A stretch of 64,000 bases of DNA from NCBI GenBank assembly GCA_036852015.1, contig JAANDG010000139.1, forward strand, positions 124,001-188,000. The letters are read 5' to 3'. Below are positions 11,077 to 23,600 of this stretch, piece after piece. A program made the translations under genes and the position numbers. Each line of letters opens with the position of its first letter. Within the stretch, counting starts at the first letter, position 1. The notes beneath the pieces are model-generated. The model was not told where the DNA came from. It ran no database searches and saw only the letters and a program-made list of their open reading frames with translations. The stretch comes from Pelodera strongyloides. Its lineage: Eukaryota > Nematoda > Chromadorea > Rhabditida > Rhabditidae.

Positions 11077-13134
11077 ATGTCGGGCAAAGTTTTTTTTAAT
11101 TTCATAAAACAATTTCAGCTCTATTTTATTCATATGTTAATCTGCTGTCGTAATAGAAGAACGCAACCAATTACACAAAATGGGAGCATTCCGACGGCCA
11201 ATACGGTTAGTTTTATTTTTGTAAATAAAATAAGCGCAGTTGTTTTGGTTACGGTCGGTATTGCGTAAATGGCTTTGAGCAAACTTAAAGCTCAATTCCG
11301 GCCGCTTTTTTTGAAACGCATCGTGGACAACTGAATTCTTACGTATTTATGCTAATTTTCTCGAATTGAGCTCGATTTTTTTATTCTAATGCATGTTCAT
11401 TTGCATATGCTGATATGCTGCATGAGAATGCTGATATACTCGATGCGTTTCAAAAACCAGCCGTTATTTCGCTTTAAGCGATCAGATTCATAATCCTAGA
11501 AATGCTAGCTTGATTTGTGTATGTTGAGCGTCGGTCTTTTGCGGCAATTCATTCTAACAATAAACTTTCGATTCAGCGTCCCAGTTGTCATTTGACAATT
11601 TCTTCACGTTTATTTATTATCACACATGAGCACTGAGAAGGCGTGCGAGTTATTTGAAAACGGTGTTTTGTTAGGTGTGGAGACTGGAGCCATACTCCAC
11701 ACAATAAATGCGCCACTCGCACGCTAGATACGCCGCAACATTTTATGCTGAGGGGGTGCTGTCACCTTCCCAGCTATCGTGTTAGTATTAGGGAAATCAG
11801 CCACCTCTTCTTTTTTTTCAGGCTCAACAGCAAAGTGGTGCGAAGCAAAATGGACACATTCCAAATAGGTTCGTTTTCATATAACGGTTCAGAGTAGCAA
11901 CTAGATTTAACCGTGGACGGGAAACGACGGTCGTAAAATTCCGATGATTACCGCGGCTTACATTGATCAGTAACGGTTCTTAATATACACGTAAATACAT
12001 TTTTTTTCAGTAACGGCAAACTTCAAAACGGAAACCTCCCGAAATACCCCATTCCTAGCCAAAATGGATCGCTTCCCAATGGGCGTCCTCAGAATTCAAA
12101 AACGACTCAAAATCAACCAGAAGAAGCGGGGAGTTCGTCTGCCGTGCCGCAGCAAAACAATGATGCGGTGCTGCAAATAACGGCTACTAGTGCTTCAACG
12201 AAGAAAGTAAATGAAGCGACGCAGACGGATTTTCGGCCGGCATCTCATGAGTGGAGCACGCCAGGAAACTCTTTATACCAATGTACATCAAGCGCAGCGG
12301 AAGGGTATTTACAACATCGGTTGGCGGTGCTTGCGTCGGATAGTCAAGAGGTAAGTAATATATAATTAATATAATTTCTTTGCGGATACTTGAAGTCGCA
12401 CCTTCTCAAAAAGTGCCTCCGTTTCTTTTGTGTGATAAATGTTTTGCAAATAGTTTAACGCTTGCATTTTCGGTTTCAAAAATCATGATTGCCTATTTGT
12501 GTAGTTTGTTACCAAATTCAGAGACACATTGTGGCTTTTTGAATTTCAGTATGATGCAGCAGAAGCGCCTTCTACATATTTCGCTCCTCGGGAATCTCCA
12601 AGTTGTCGTTCAAGCGCGCAGGTTGGCTGTTGCTAAATTTTAGGTATTGGTGTTGAATCTTTCTTGGCACGCATGTGGCGCATTGTTCGCGCACTTCTGG
12701 GACACTATGCGCGCTCGCTTACCGTCAGGCTGTAGCAGGCCATACTTTGCGCGGAGCTTTCGTGTAGTTTCGAGTTGTTGTGGAAACACCTAACTAACCT
12801 ATCCATATTACTTCAGGCAACTCCAGCTGACGACCTAGCAGTCACACCTTCTGGCACTCGTCCAAGTGATCGTTCTCCGTGCTCGCGCCCCCGGCCCCGG
12901 TTACAGCGTGCTATAACCGTAGAAGAAATTGATGCAGTCACTCGATGGAGGAGCATCAAGTTATCCCGAATCAACTCCGCCAGAGACGGCCGGCGGATAT
13001 GTCTCACCGCAAGATCCACAAAATTTGGCGATGTTCCAAACGATAGACAATTGCCTGAGATATTCAGGCAGATTACGGTAGAAAGTTTGGAAAACAGCGA
13101 GACGGAGCGCTCAACTACTGACACAGATAGGTAG
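11077..13134 (+). CDS. Unrecognised Gln/Asn/Ser/Pro-rich protein
   Basis: Exons 11822-11868, 12011-12350, 12550-12621 and 12817-13134 join in phase; a short exon 11077-11088 (MSGK) is the best available start and gives 262 residues, but its GTTTTT donor is poor, so the N terminus is uncertain. The first part is low-complexity with repeated NG-x-LPN motifs (QNGHIPN, QNGNLPK, QNGSLPN) and later an EATQTDF segment. The last exon is more ordered and basic: ITVEEIDAVTRWRSIKLSR, ending STTDTDR and a stop. AT-rich sequence with AATAAA follows near 13254. No domain recognised; the composition suggests a largely disordered protein. The final codon overlaps a possible donor (AG|GTAGGC), so splicing onward to the 20695 gene region cannot be fully excluded. 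Confidence 0.5.
11285..11477. mobile_element. Family B MITE, copy 1
   Basis: TTAA-bounded, 193 bp. Ends carry TTCCGGCCGCTTTTTTTGAAA and the inverted TTTCAAAAACCAGCCG...TTTCGCTTTAA, with ATGCTAATTTTCTCGAATT inside. Confidence 0.8.
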
Positions 13135-15502
13135 GCATAGCGGTTGTATGCGCGAAGCGGATAACGACTCAAACCTTCCGTGTGAGCTAAGGGACTAAGG
13201 GACTAAGGGACGTTTTTAACTTTCATCCTCGGATGCACACCTTTTGGTGTATTTAATAAAAAAATAAAAAAATGAGCTTAGGAATCCGCGCAGAGACAAA
13301 TTACTAGATTGTTCGTGCATACGACTAAATTATCGCATAGAAAAAGGTAATTAACTGGTTAGGGCTCATTTTTGTGATAAATCTCTCATAGCAAAGTTTA
13401 GCTCTTTGCTTTCACAGTGCGCGTCGAATAACAGAACGATGCATGGAAAACTTTCGTTGTGCGCGGCACAAAACAGGGTGAGCAAAGGGAATTGCCGCGC
13501 GCATAAAAGTGAGCTAATACCCCGCGGCGCACACACGTTACTTTCTGTATTCACATTCACTTCACTTTGTTTCTTATTATTTTTCGACAATAAAGATTTT
13601 TATTCGATAAATGTACTAATTGTATTTATCGGTTTCTTAGAAATGAAAAAGTAATCGAATTTTTCACTCCGTTACCTGTCTATAGACACAGCCACCTAAT
13701 AATTCGGTAATTTCAAAAATGATTAAGAAGGCTAAATAATTATAATTTCTATAACTATACATTTTTTTACGCTTGAGTGTTTTGTAGTACTATAATTTTC
13801 AAATAATCAACTCTCAACCCTACTACTCTTTGACGTAGTGAAAGTTTTTATTGTGAATCACAGAAATTTTTTTTAAATTTTTTTTTTTTGTGCTGGCAAA
13901 TACAAATGGTAAAGTTAGATAATATTAAATTGTTACTTTGTTTTGATATCTTTTTGTTTTTAATATTTAATGAAGTGCCTGTCTCCCATTTCGCTTGTGA
14001 AGTATGGTTTGTCTCACAATGCGCAAGTTGCGAAGCCTGTGTTTGGCATTTTAAAGCGAAATACCGGCCGGTTTTTGAAAAGTATCGTGGACGTGGATCA
14101 CTGTAATAGTTGTTCGAATAATTTAGCTTGTTTTTTTTATCCCGGGAGCACTATATAATATGGGACGACTATATAATATTGTATAATACACTATATAATA
14201 TTGTTCTCACATTTCTCAAACCATGTGTTTTACCCCTTTGTAGATTCGGCACAAACGCGCGGTTAATTCTGGTGGAACATTCCTTTATCTTCTCTAGTTC
14301 TTCTGCGATGGGTTTACTTTTTCCTTTCCGCAAAATATGCTGCTAAATTTATTGACTACAAAAATCAACTGGTATTCTTGGAAGTTTTTTTTGTTTTCTT
14401 CGTAAAATAGCATTTATGAAATAATTGCCGTCGTGTTGCGAAAATTACCTAGAATAGTGACCATGTTTGCCGCTAATTACCGAGTTTACATGTGTTAAGA
14501 TCATTTTTCAAAGATCTCACACCCTTATAATAACACTGTTTAGTTTCGTCTATGTATAATTGCTTTCAATACTCAACGAGGGCAGCAATGACCGTCATAT
14601 AGGCCTAAGCCTAAGCCTATTGCACAGTAACTTATCGTATCGGTGGGCGCGAAGTACTTGAGGGTGCGCAGCGACAAATACGGAGTAGATATTTTGCGCC
14701 ACTTTCTCGCCGCGCACGGCCCCCACTTTCAACTATGGTCGAACAGACATATTTTACACTCGATTAGACAAAAATAATGCACTTATAATCATGTTCTGAA
14801 GTTTTAAACGTAGAAAACTATAAACATATCAAATGTGTACGTTATAGATCACGTAGAAATAACTAGCGGCGGCCCACCGCTAGTTATTCTATGTATGGTG
14901 TGTAATAATAATATGATGTGATAATATGTGTATGTAGTGTGTAATAATAATAATAATAATAATAAACATAGAATAGCCATTAACGTTTTATCTTTTGGAC
15001 AGATGCCAAATGTTGGTGCTATTGGTGCTTACTCACAATAGCACGTATTAGTGTAAACAACGTAAGTTAGAAAAGTGCAATATATATCTAAGATGTAGAG
15101 AACGAATATCTATAAAAATACCACAAACGCCTAAGCCTAAGTAAAACTCATTAATCAATTGCTAGCTTCCCCTCACTCACAATCACGTCATCAGGATCAG
15201 TGTATTTTAATTCTATTCTTATACAATAAGTAAAATAGAAAGCACAAAGTACGCTCATTCATGCGAGAAAATTTCTTTCTAATGAGTGATATTGTATACA
15301 TTTCTTTGGATGTTTATTATTTGTTGCGCTGCATGTTTTTTTTTTCAATCAACGTATTTTGAGCAGGTGGATCAAATTACAGCCCATGTATAGAATTGAA
15401 TTTAGCATTTTATTCAATAATGTACGACTTTCTATGAAGACGGTCTTGTCCGTTTTGTGTTTTCTTAGCCTTCATCGAGACAAAAAAATATTTATTGTTT
15501 GA

Positions 15503-15579
15503 ACCTAAGCCTAAGCCTAAGCCTAAGCCTAAGCCTAAGCCTAAGCCTAAGCCCAAGCCTAAGCCTAAGCCTAAGCCTA
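15503..15579 (-). repeat. Interstitial telomere repeat tract (TTAGGC)n
   Basis: About 12.7 units of CCTAAG on the plus strand, which is TTAGGC on the minus strand, with a single variant unit (GCCCAAG). Shorter two-unit tracts lie at about 14605-14622 and 15129-15142, and degenerate AGGCCT-rich sequence follows to about 15800. TTAGGC is the nematode telomere unit. Confidence 0.95.
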
Positions 15580-16787
15580 GTTGTCGATTAGAATGTTCTG
15601 CTAACATTATTAATGATAGCTTTGTTTGAGCTTTCCTACCTAAACCTGATATGTGTACCCAAACAATGGCATAGGTCTGGTAGGCCCGAAGGCTCGAACC
15701 TAGGCCTGTTAGGCCTGCTCGGAGCGGGCCTAGTCCAGGCGCTGGCCCACCAAGCTCTAAACCTTGTTCATATAGGCCGCAGGCCTCGGAAACCCAAAAT
15801 TGAACCCTGGTGAAAATACGCATACAGTATTTTTGACAAAACCTTTGTACGTATATGTTGTTTATATTTTCCAAAAATGTCAGAATTTCCGTAGTTTGTG
15901 CTGTTGGTAACCATTATTTTCTAATACATATATAATCTCGTGATGCCCTACTATTTAATAGTACTTATTCTTTCAATGCGCATGTCACTGGTGATACTAA
16001 TGTATCCTTTTATGCGTAACTATGACTGTAAAAAAGTTGTATTATATCTTTTCCATTTACTACAGCAAAGGGGATTTTATACGTCATGTGCACTTGTAAG
16101 ACAAATAAAATTGCTATATATACTAGTAACATACCGGCATAAGTGTTGCCCGCGCTGCTTGCCGCCCTGTGTGCGGTTACGGATACGGCCACCCGCGATA
16201 TGCGCTATCCGCATCCGCGAAAGTAACCGCGCGCTCGTGCACCTGCGCAGTAGGATCCGTAATAAATATGGGCTAGCCTGATAATACTACCTAGCCCTAA
16301 TATTTCGATTTGTTGCGTTTGTGAACCATATTGTTCTGCTTATTTGATCGTCTGTGTGCGTAATAAGTTACTAATTATTATTATATATATTGGACGCATG
16401 GCTCTTGGGACATTTTTGAAATTCGTGAACTGAAGATATAGTTAACTTTATAACTATTTAAAATAAAAGACCAAAATGTTATAAATTCAAGATCAAATGT
16501 TGAAAAGCTTGATAAACATCACTCTTTTAGTTGATTTTAGAACTTTCAAAATCTATGATAAATATTACCACCTGGGTATTCCCACAGATTTTTCACGCAC
16601 ACGCACACAATTTGTTTGATTAAAACTACAACACGAAGTCTCGAAAAAGTGCAACTTTAGTAAATATTACAAAACAAGAAAGTGCATCACAAAAGACGAT
16701 TTTTACTAAATAATATTGAACCGCGTAAAAAAGATAATAAAAAATCCTTCTTACCACGGCCATCATGATACATACCATAGTAACCGG

Positions 16788-16945
16788 AAGAACCACTTGG
16801 TGACGGTTCCTTCGTTTTTTTTTCGTGGGCCAACCTTTGGTGCCCACTTGGTGACTTTGTCGTGACCAAATTTTCTTCAAAACCGTCGTCAACTGGTCAC
16901 CAAATGGTCACCACATGGTCACTGACCAGTAATCTTGTTGTTTTT
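16788..16945. mobile_element. Family I palindromic repeat, copy 1
   Basis: Dense alternation of TTGGTGAC and GGTCACCAAATGG motifs in both orientations. A related copy is at 20797-20990. Confidence 0.6.
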
Positions 16946-17420
16946 TTGGTGTGGATTTGTCAATTTTTTTCGCAACGACAATCTATCGTCCTTTATTTTA
17001 CCGATTTGCCTTGTCATTTACTAGTAGTAATACATTATTTAATGACTAACTCTGAATATATTTCGTGCCTGAAGATATAAATTTTTTCTACTGTCTCGCC
17101 CCTGAACAAATTCATCAAAACTTCAAAATTAAGGAGAATGCCTAGGTAACGTAGTGGGAAAAAGCTGCACAACTCAAGTAATATATTCTTGCACACTTTG
17201 TTTATGTAAGGGCAAGCGGCAAACTACTTTTCGATTACTCTAGGCTTCAATTTCCAAATACTAAGCGTTATAACACCAGGTTTGTAAATCCCACCGCACT
17301 GGGCGATCCGGGTCCCATGTATAGTATGCAAAGGGCGAACACGTTTTTTTGTACTCCATGCATGACTATTAACGCATGCAGGTGCAAGGAGCCCACATTT
17401 GACTTTGGCCACCGGCCTTA

Positions 17421-17486
17421 TCTCCGGTGCTAGGTTAATTACCTAACGCCCTAAAGGCCGTTAGGTAATGAACAGAGCACCGGAGA
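17421..17486. repeat. Two-block inverted repeat with TTAGGT half-sites
   Basis: Outer arms TCTCCGGTGCT / AGCACCGGAGA and inner arms ATTACCTAACG / CGTTAGGTAAT are both perfect 11-bp pairs, separated by small bulges, around the centre CCCTAAAGGC. Confidence 0.8.
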
Positions 17487-17501
17487 GCTTCGGGACCCAG
17501 C

Positions 17502-17683
17502 TTAGAGCGAAATACCGGCCGGTTTTTGAAACATATCGAGCAGACCAGCATTCGTATGCAGCATATGCAAATGAGCATAAATTAGAATAAAAAATCGAGC
17601 TAAATTCGAGCAAACTAGCATAAATACGTAAGAATTCAGTCGTCCACGACGCGTTTCAAAAACCGGTCTGTATTTCACTTTAA
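17502..17683. mobile_element. Family B MITE, copy 2
   Basis: AGAGCGAAATACCGGCCGG at the left, GTATTTCACTTTAA at the right. The left TTAA has decayed to TTAG. Confidence 0.75.
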
Positions 17684-17976
17684 AATATCCAGCAAACTAA
17701 AATAGCCTTTTACTTTTTCTAGACGATTAGGTAGGTGTTAGTTAAATTGAAAAAAATACAATAATTTTTCTGGTATTTGTATTTCGAAAACGGGTTTCCA
17801 CCCCATTGTATGCTAATTTCCACACCCTACTTCATAATACATGTAATACTGCGAACAATGTGCAGTATATTTCGCAAAACACGTTCAGTGCCGCTTTATT
17901 GGGTGCTTGTATCTCGTGGGAACTTGTTGAGCCAACCCTTTATTTGTACTATTGCCGCCAACCACCCCACACTTTA

Positions 17977-18682
17977 CTTATGGGGTTTCAGTATCCCAAA
18001 AATCTGTGTGCATCTTTTTTTTTACGCTTCAAGAGCGTGCACCTTTATTCAAGGGAGTTCAAATTCAAAGTGTATGCTTATGACATGTTCCGCAGAGGTC
18101 CTGAGCACAGGCGACGAGTTCCAGATGACAAATTGCTCGACGTCTTCGGGCTAGGGCCAGGAGTCTGATGTCAATACTACCGTATTTTTACACGAAACCT
18201 GCATATATAATATGAAAAATTAAAAAAATTAACGTGTCGTTTGTCCAGTATTTGTGCCGCATGGATATTTTACAGGAACGCCTCAGTGACCAAAATACGG
18301 TAAATTTTTAGCATACTTTGAAACCCCAGCACAATTAGCTGATGAACTGTTGAATGTTCAAAAGCTAATTGCAAGTAAAGGTCAATACAATTAACTTTTC
18401 TTACTTATTGCTGGTCATTACTGATTGTGTTAGCACGAAAATGTATAGAATTGCACCTGTTTTCAAATTTCAGCTAACCATGCAATTAAAATGACATTTT
18501 TGCTTGTACCATACAGTGTGCTTACTGGGGTTTCCAAGATTCCAAGTATGGTGAAACTTTACAGTATTTTGGAATTACGAAAATATTCTATCTTTCGTAT
18601 TATATATGCAGGTTTCGTGTAGAAATACGGTACTATTGACAGAATCACACAGAATTTTTGGGATACTTGGAAACCCCCATAC
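17977..18682. mobile_element. Family M TIR element with nested family A copy
   Basis: Ends TGGGGTTTCAGTATCCCAAA and the inverted TTTGGGATACTTGGAAACCCC. Inside, 18045-18170 is a family A copy. Internal segments (ACGAAACCTGCATATATAAT and its inverse near 18600) are also inverted repeats. A fragment of the same family is at 27110-27260. Confidence 0.7.
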
Positions 18683-18718
18683 TGAGGCGCGTTTCTGTAA
18701 AACTTCCGCACACAACAA

Positions 18719-18896
18719 TTAAAGCGAAATACCGGCCAGTATTCGAAGCGCATCGTGGACTGCATTCTTACGTATTTATGCTAATTTGCTCGAATTTAGC
18801 TCGATTTTTATTATAATTTTTGGTCATTTGCATAAGTTACATGGGAATGCAGACGTAATCGATGTGTTTCAAAAACCGGCAGGTATTTCGCTTTAA
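18719..18896. mobile_element. Family B MITE, copy 3
   Basis: TTAAAGCGAAATACCGGCCA to GCAGGTATTTCGCTTTAA, 178 bp, TTAA at both ends. Confidence 0.85.
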
Positions 18897-19135
18897 GCCA
18901 ATTCAAATTAGCTTTGTGGGTACCAATTCAAACCCTCGCTAGCGTAATGCGCCAGAATTCCTGAGAAAATGTTATTTTGTCTCAACACGTTGTCCATTAG
19001 ACCTTGACGTAGTTTTTTTTTCGTTCTTCTACTTTCACATAGACATAAAAGCAGAAAAAGAAACATTGCATGATATATTGTAGTCACTGGTTTATGATCG
19101 GGTATGTTGGTAGTATACTGTATATGTAGACTAAA

Positions 19136-19295
19136 TTTGGGGCGCATGCCACGCATACACATGGAAATGATCCATTGCTTCAATTACGGCGCATTTCAAT
19201 TTTCGACAATTATTTTGCATGTATTTTTTTTCGCGGTGTCCATCTCGAACCGCTTTTTTCTTTTCCGAAAAATGTACATCTCGGATGCGCCCTTA
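19136..19295. mobile_element. Family E MITE, copy 2 (internally deleted)
   Basis: Keeps the right arm (GTGTCCATCTCGAACCG to ATGCGCCCTTA) and the central ACGCATACACATGGAAATGA, but most of the left arm is missing. Confidence 0.7.
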
Positions 19296-19654
19296 GTACA
19301 TTATACTTCTCGCCATTCAATCTTACAGTATGCTTATGCTACAGTATATCAGTCAGCTATTTGCATCATGTGTGTTTGTTTTAAGCGTTCCCCCCTTGGG
19401 AGTTGACCGTAATTTGTTGATATATTTCTACATAAGTTAAATATTCATGCTCTCAATTTAAGTTAGAGATCTTTGTGTTACGTCTGTGAAGTGTCAGGCT
19501 CTCAGAACATTGATGATTGTATTTCTGAACGTTTCTGAATCTGTGCTTACGCCTATTATGGGCTAGGCTAGGGCTAGGCTAAGACCGTACACCGTGGAAA
19601 GGCTACTATACTATTCAATATCTAAATTTGGGTGACACTAGCGTGAGCTCAAAA

Positions 19655-19850
19655 AAGCTTGCACGCCATAAAGTTGCGCTTTCACGCCATACCCACATCA
19701 TTCCGCCTCGGGCTTTTGGAGTGCAAGCGGCGTGACGACGGCGGGCAAGTTGCACGCCATTTCCATTCCGCGTGCATTTTTGCACGCCATCGCGTTGCCG
19801 ACTGCACTTTGCACGCCGTAAGGTTGCCGCTTGCACGCCAACTTTCTTCA
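19655..19850. repeat. Cluster of GCACGCCAT motifs
   Basis: About six dispersed copies of TTGCACGCCAT, TCACGCCAT or GCACGCCGT, often followed by AAGGTTGC or CGCGTTGC, in an otherwise AT-rich area. Spacing is irregular. Confidence 0.6.
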
Positions 19851-20315
19851 GTGTAGAGTGTGCGAATAACTGCACGATTTTTGGTCTGTGAATTTGTGCA
19901 GCATACGTTGCAAAACCCGCCACTTACATCGTTTTAACTAAAATATTTCAACATTCTTTGTTGCTTTATATATTTAAATACTCTGGAGAATTATTAGAAT
20001 AAGATTTTCGACGAAATACTATTTCGCAATCTATGTTGGACTATAAGTTTACTGTAGTGTACTATTTTTGTTTAAAAAAAAACTAACGTTGTTTTATCTT
20101 TGCTCACTACACAGAGTATAATGTAACAGCTAGTATATAAGCAGGTTCTTTTAAGTTTTCCTGTAAGGTTACACCGTCTTCTAAACTCCCTGCACTGCAT
20201 TTATATGTATTATATGCTAATTTTCTGCTTCCGCCTGATTGTGGCCTACCACAGATTGCATATAGTTTATATTATAACCGATACGATTTACATACAAAAA
20301 ATGTACAACACCGAT

Positions 20316-20420
20316 TTAAAGCGGTATAACAACCAGTTTTTGAGACATATTTTGGACGCTCCACTCCCATGCATCATATGTAAATGAGTATGCCTAGCTA
20401 AATTCGAACACACCAGCAAA
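20316..20420. mobile_element. Family C MITE, truncated
   Basis: TTAAAGCGGTATAACAACCA with GAGACATATTTTGGACGCT; the right end was not found. Confidence 0.6.
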
Positions 20421-20510
20421 GGAACGCAATTGTCTTTCCAAAAATACGGTTGCAAACACGATATTCACAAAAGGCCTTTCCATACGTTTCCCCTACGTTT
20501 AATCATTTGT

Positions 20511-20674
20511 TTAAAGCGAGATACCGGCCGGTTTTTGAACGCATCGTGCGTGGACAGCTGCATTCTTATGGTTTATGCTTATGCGTGTCGAAAGGGGTCG
20601 ATTTTTTTAATTTATGCTCACTTGCATACACTGTACTCGATGTGTTTCAAAAACCGGCCGGAAGTTTGCTTTAA
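20511..20674. mobile_element. Family B MITE, copy 4, abutting a gene start
   Basis: TTAAAGCGAGATACCGGCCG to AAGTTTGCTTTAA, 164 bp. The element ends only 8 bp before the TTTCAG acceptor (20677-20682) and 21 bp before the start codon of the next gene. Confidence 0.85.
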
Positions 20675-20694
20675 TATTTCAGCTCTTAAATATA

Positions 20695-23600
20695 ATGAGT
20701 AAGGACCAATCACTGATGGGAATGCTTTGCAACTTTTTATGTTGCCGCTCCAAAAATGAAGCATCCGCAGCAGAAACCGAACACGTTGGAAAACACCCGG
20801 TGGGTTTTCAGCCAACTGGGAATTTTTTTCGTAGGCCAGACCATTTGTTGACCATTTGGTGTCCATTTGGTGACCTCAAATCGTCGTCAATTGGTCACCC
20901 CATGGTCTCCTCAACTGGCCAGCGACCGGTCATCAAATCCAAATGGCTCTTTTTCGGGGAAAACCATTTGGTGCCGGTATTCAAGGCATGTATATACCGT
21001 GTAAAACACGAATCTCGTCGTATATGGACAAACATCGAACTAAGGAATTGAGTGCAATAAGGCAATAGCGATAGAAACATGCACGGTCTCAACAAGTCTA
21101 TTAGGCAATTGCAATTAGTTTACCGTATAATTTTCTTTCGGCTTTTTAGGTTCCTCCAGCGCACGATCACCATTTTTGCTCGTACGATTTGCGCACGAGG
21201 AAAACAAAGAAAAAGTTAGTATCTTGATTTTTTTTTTACTTTAAAAGTATTTTGACCTGGGCAATCACATGGCCAGGCAACATGTACATATATACTTACA
21301 TATATACTATGTACATATATAATAACCTCACAATCATAAAGAACTTTTTGTGCCTAAACAGCGGTTCACTTCTGACGTTCTTGTTTTGTGAATACTTTCC
21401 CATATTTGCATGTTGGGCAAAGCTGTTTTCGCAGTCCTAAGTCCCGCGCGCTGAATTGTGTAAGACCATAGTTTTCCCGTAGACAAATGTAGGAACGTTT
21501 TTATGTCGGCCAGTACATCAAAAATATGACATAAATGTTAAGGGGAAATTCTATTTCGCCTACTAATGACAAGGCTAAAATGGTCGATTCTGTGAAGGAC
21601 GCCGAACATATAAAAACTGAAAATGGTGTTGAGCCAATAGCCTCCAACTCAAATTCAAATAACTCGCGGCGAGTATTACAAAGGAAAAGTTTGGAAGAAA
21701 TACTGGCGAAGCACGTGGACGAGAAGGAGGTTTGATTCTTATTTACGAAGCAGAAAGTAGTTTTCCTAAGTTTGTATTTCGTAAAAGAGGACGACCGTCG
21801 CAATATGTAGTAGGACACTTTATGGCTTACCATAGTAGACGAACGAGCTGGACGCTATATGTTTACTTTGATTAAACCAATAAGCGACACTGTAGTTCGA
21901 AAATGCCGAGTATACCGTGATAATATATAGTACGACATCATTTTACAAGATGACTTGTTCTTTTTCAAAACACAGGAGCTGGCTGTCTTTTATGCACTCG
22001 AGCAATGTCTAATTTTAATACTTTATATTATACCAGTCGGCTCACGCCGCCTGAGGCGACTTACATGGAAATATGATTGGCTTAGCATAGGCATACTTAT
22101 ACACAAAGCTTCAAACGTATCACGAGAAATTCACCTAATAGGAAGATTGCATATGCATACTTCGATATTGAGCTGCGAAACTCTTTTTATAGCCTAACAC
22201 GAAATTTGATGTTCCGTAACGCACATTGGCATGCAAATTACGCTACAGTTCCTCTTTTATATAATAAGATATATATTTTTTCTAAACAAAACCCGTTGCA
22301 GCTCGACCCTGTACCCTGGGAGAAACAACTTCGTGAAATGGCTGCAATTTGCGTGGTTGATGAGGAAACAGTGGTAAAGTGGAAAGAAGAACCAATGACA
22401 CCGGCGGTACCCTTACCCGAGCACTTACCAGTGAATACTCCCCGGCCGGTAACGCCTCCACAAGATACCGTACCCAATCATGCTGACCAAGATCCAAATC
22501 AATCAATAATCCATCGATTACTAAAGCCTGTGGAAAATCGATCGGCTCTGATTTTACCGATGGTTGTCAATACTAACGAGCAGAAGGTGAGGATTAGCTC
22601 TCCCAGTAACTGTCTCTCTTCCCTCCTTCCATCTCTCTCTCTCTCTCCCTTTGTCTCTGTTTCTTTCTTTGTCTCTCTCCCTCTCTCTCTTTCTCTCTCT
22701 CACTTTTTCTCCACCTACGATAAGGCTTTTCTCTCTGCCTCTCTGTCTACCTTCTTTCAAGTAAACTCAATATGCTAATTTTCCATGAGACCCCGTTCCA
22801 GGACGCTCCACAAATTGTCGTTAGTCAATATCAGTCCGTGGACAGAATCGACAGAAGCGATCGAAAATCTAAATCTATAGAGTCTGGGAGTACTGTAGAT
22901 CCTTCGCTTCAAGACCCCCAAGGTGAGCACGGTTGCCCGCTTTCTAATTCTATAATACAGTACTACATCAAAACATCGAGAATAAAATCCCGATCGATAC
23001 TAGCCCAACGATTTTGAGCAATTTATCATTTGGAACCCGTCGCCTACTGCTCAGAACCTCTGCGGAACATGTCACAATCAAACATTGAAACTGTATTTTC
23101 ACCCTTGAATAAAGGTGCACGCTCTAGAAGGGTAACATATTTATTTATTTATTTATTTATTAAAATGGATAAATATCAAAGAAACGTTATTTTTTAGGAG
23201 TGTTAGATCACGAAAAACCAGGATCATCCTCTGCTAAATGTACCACGTGTGCGGTTTCTGAAAGTGAGGTGGGTATAAGACCGTAAACCGTAAGGTTAAA
23301 AGAGGTAATCTAAGTTCAAAGCATATAACAGCCCGTTTTACTGTGCATGGCCGCCTGCATTTCAACGTATTGTATGCAAATTTTAACATATGCTGATATA
23401 TTTTCTAAACCCTTTTGTATATACTGCATGGAAATGCAGTTGTCCAACTCCAACATACGTTTAAAAAAAACAGCCTTTTCTAACCGCCTGTGAGACATAA
23501 ACCAGAAGTGCGTATGAAAACAAGGGCATATAATGCGTTTCAGTAAGTGGATAAATGATTACGTCCATGATAACTGAAGTCAGCCTCTGATCGGGCAATG

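Larger units (their letters stand above)
13135..20694. other. 7.5-kb intergenic interval filled with repeats
   Basis: No exon with convincing splice sites was found. The repeat families it holds are listed separately. The stretches 13260-14040, 14160-14600, 14640-15500, 15800-16780 and 16950-17400 are AT-rich with nothing recognised, apart from a partial family B arm at 14052-14095 and a short (TAA)n run near 14945. Confidence 0.5.

Noticed and set aside
15410..15874. 154-codon minus-strand frame rich in GLGLGL
   Set aside because: It simply reads through the TTAGGC tract; the repeat explains the composition.
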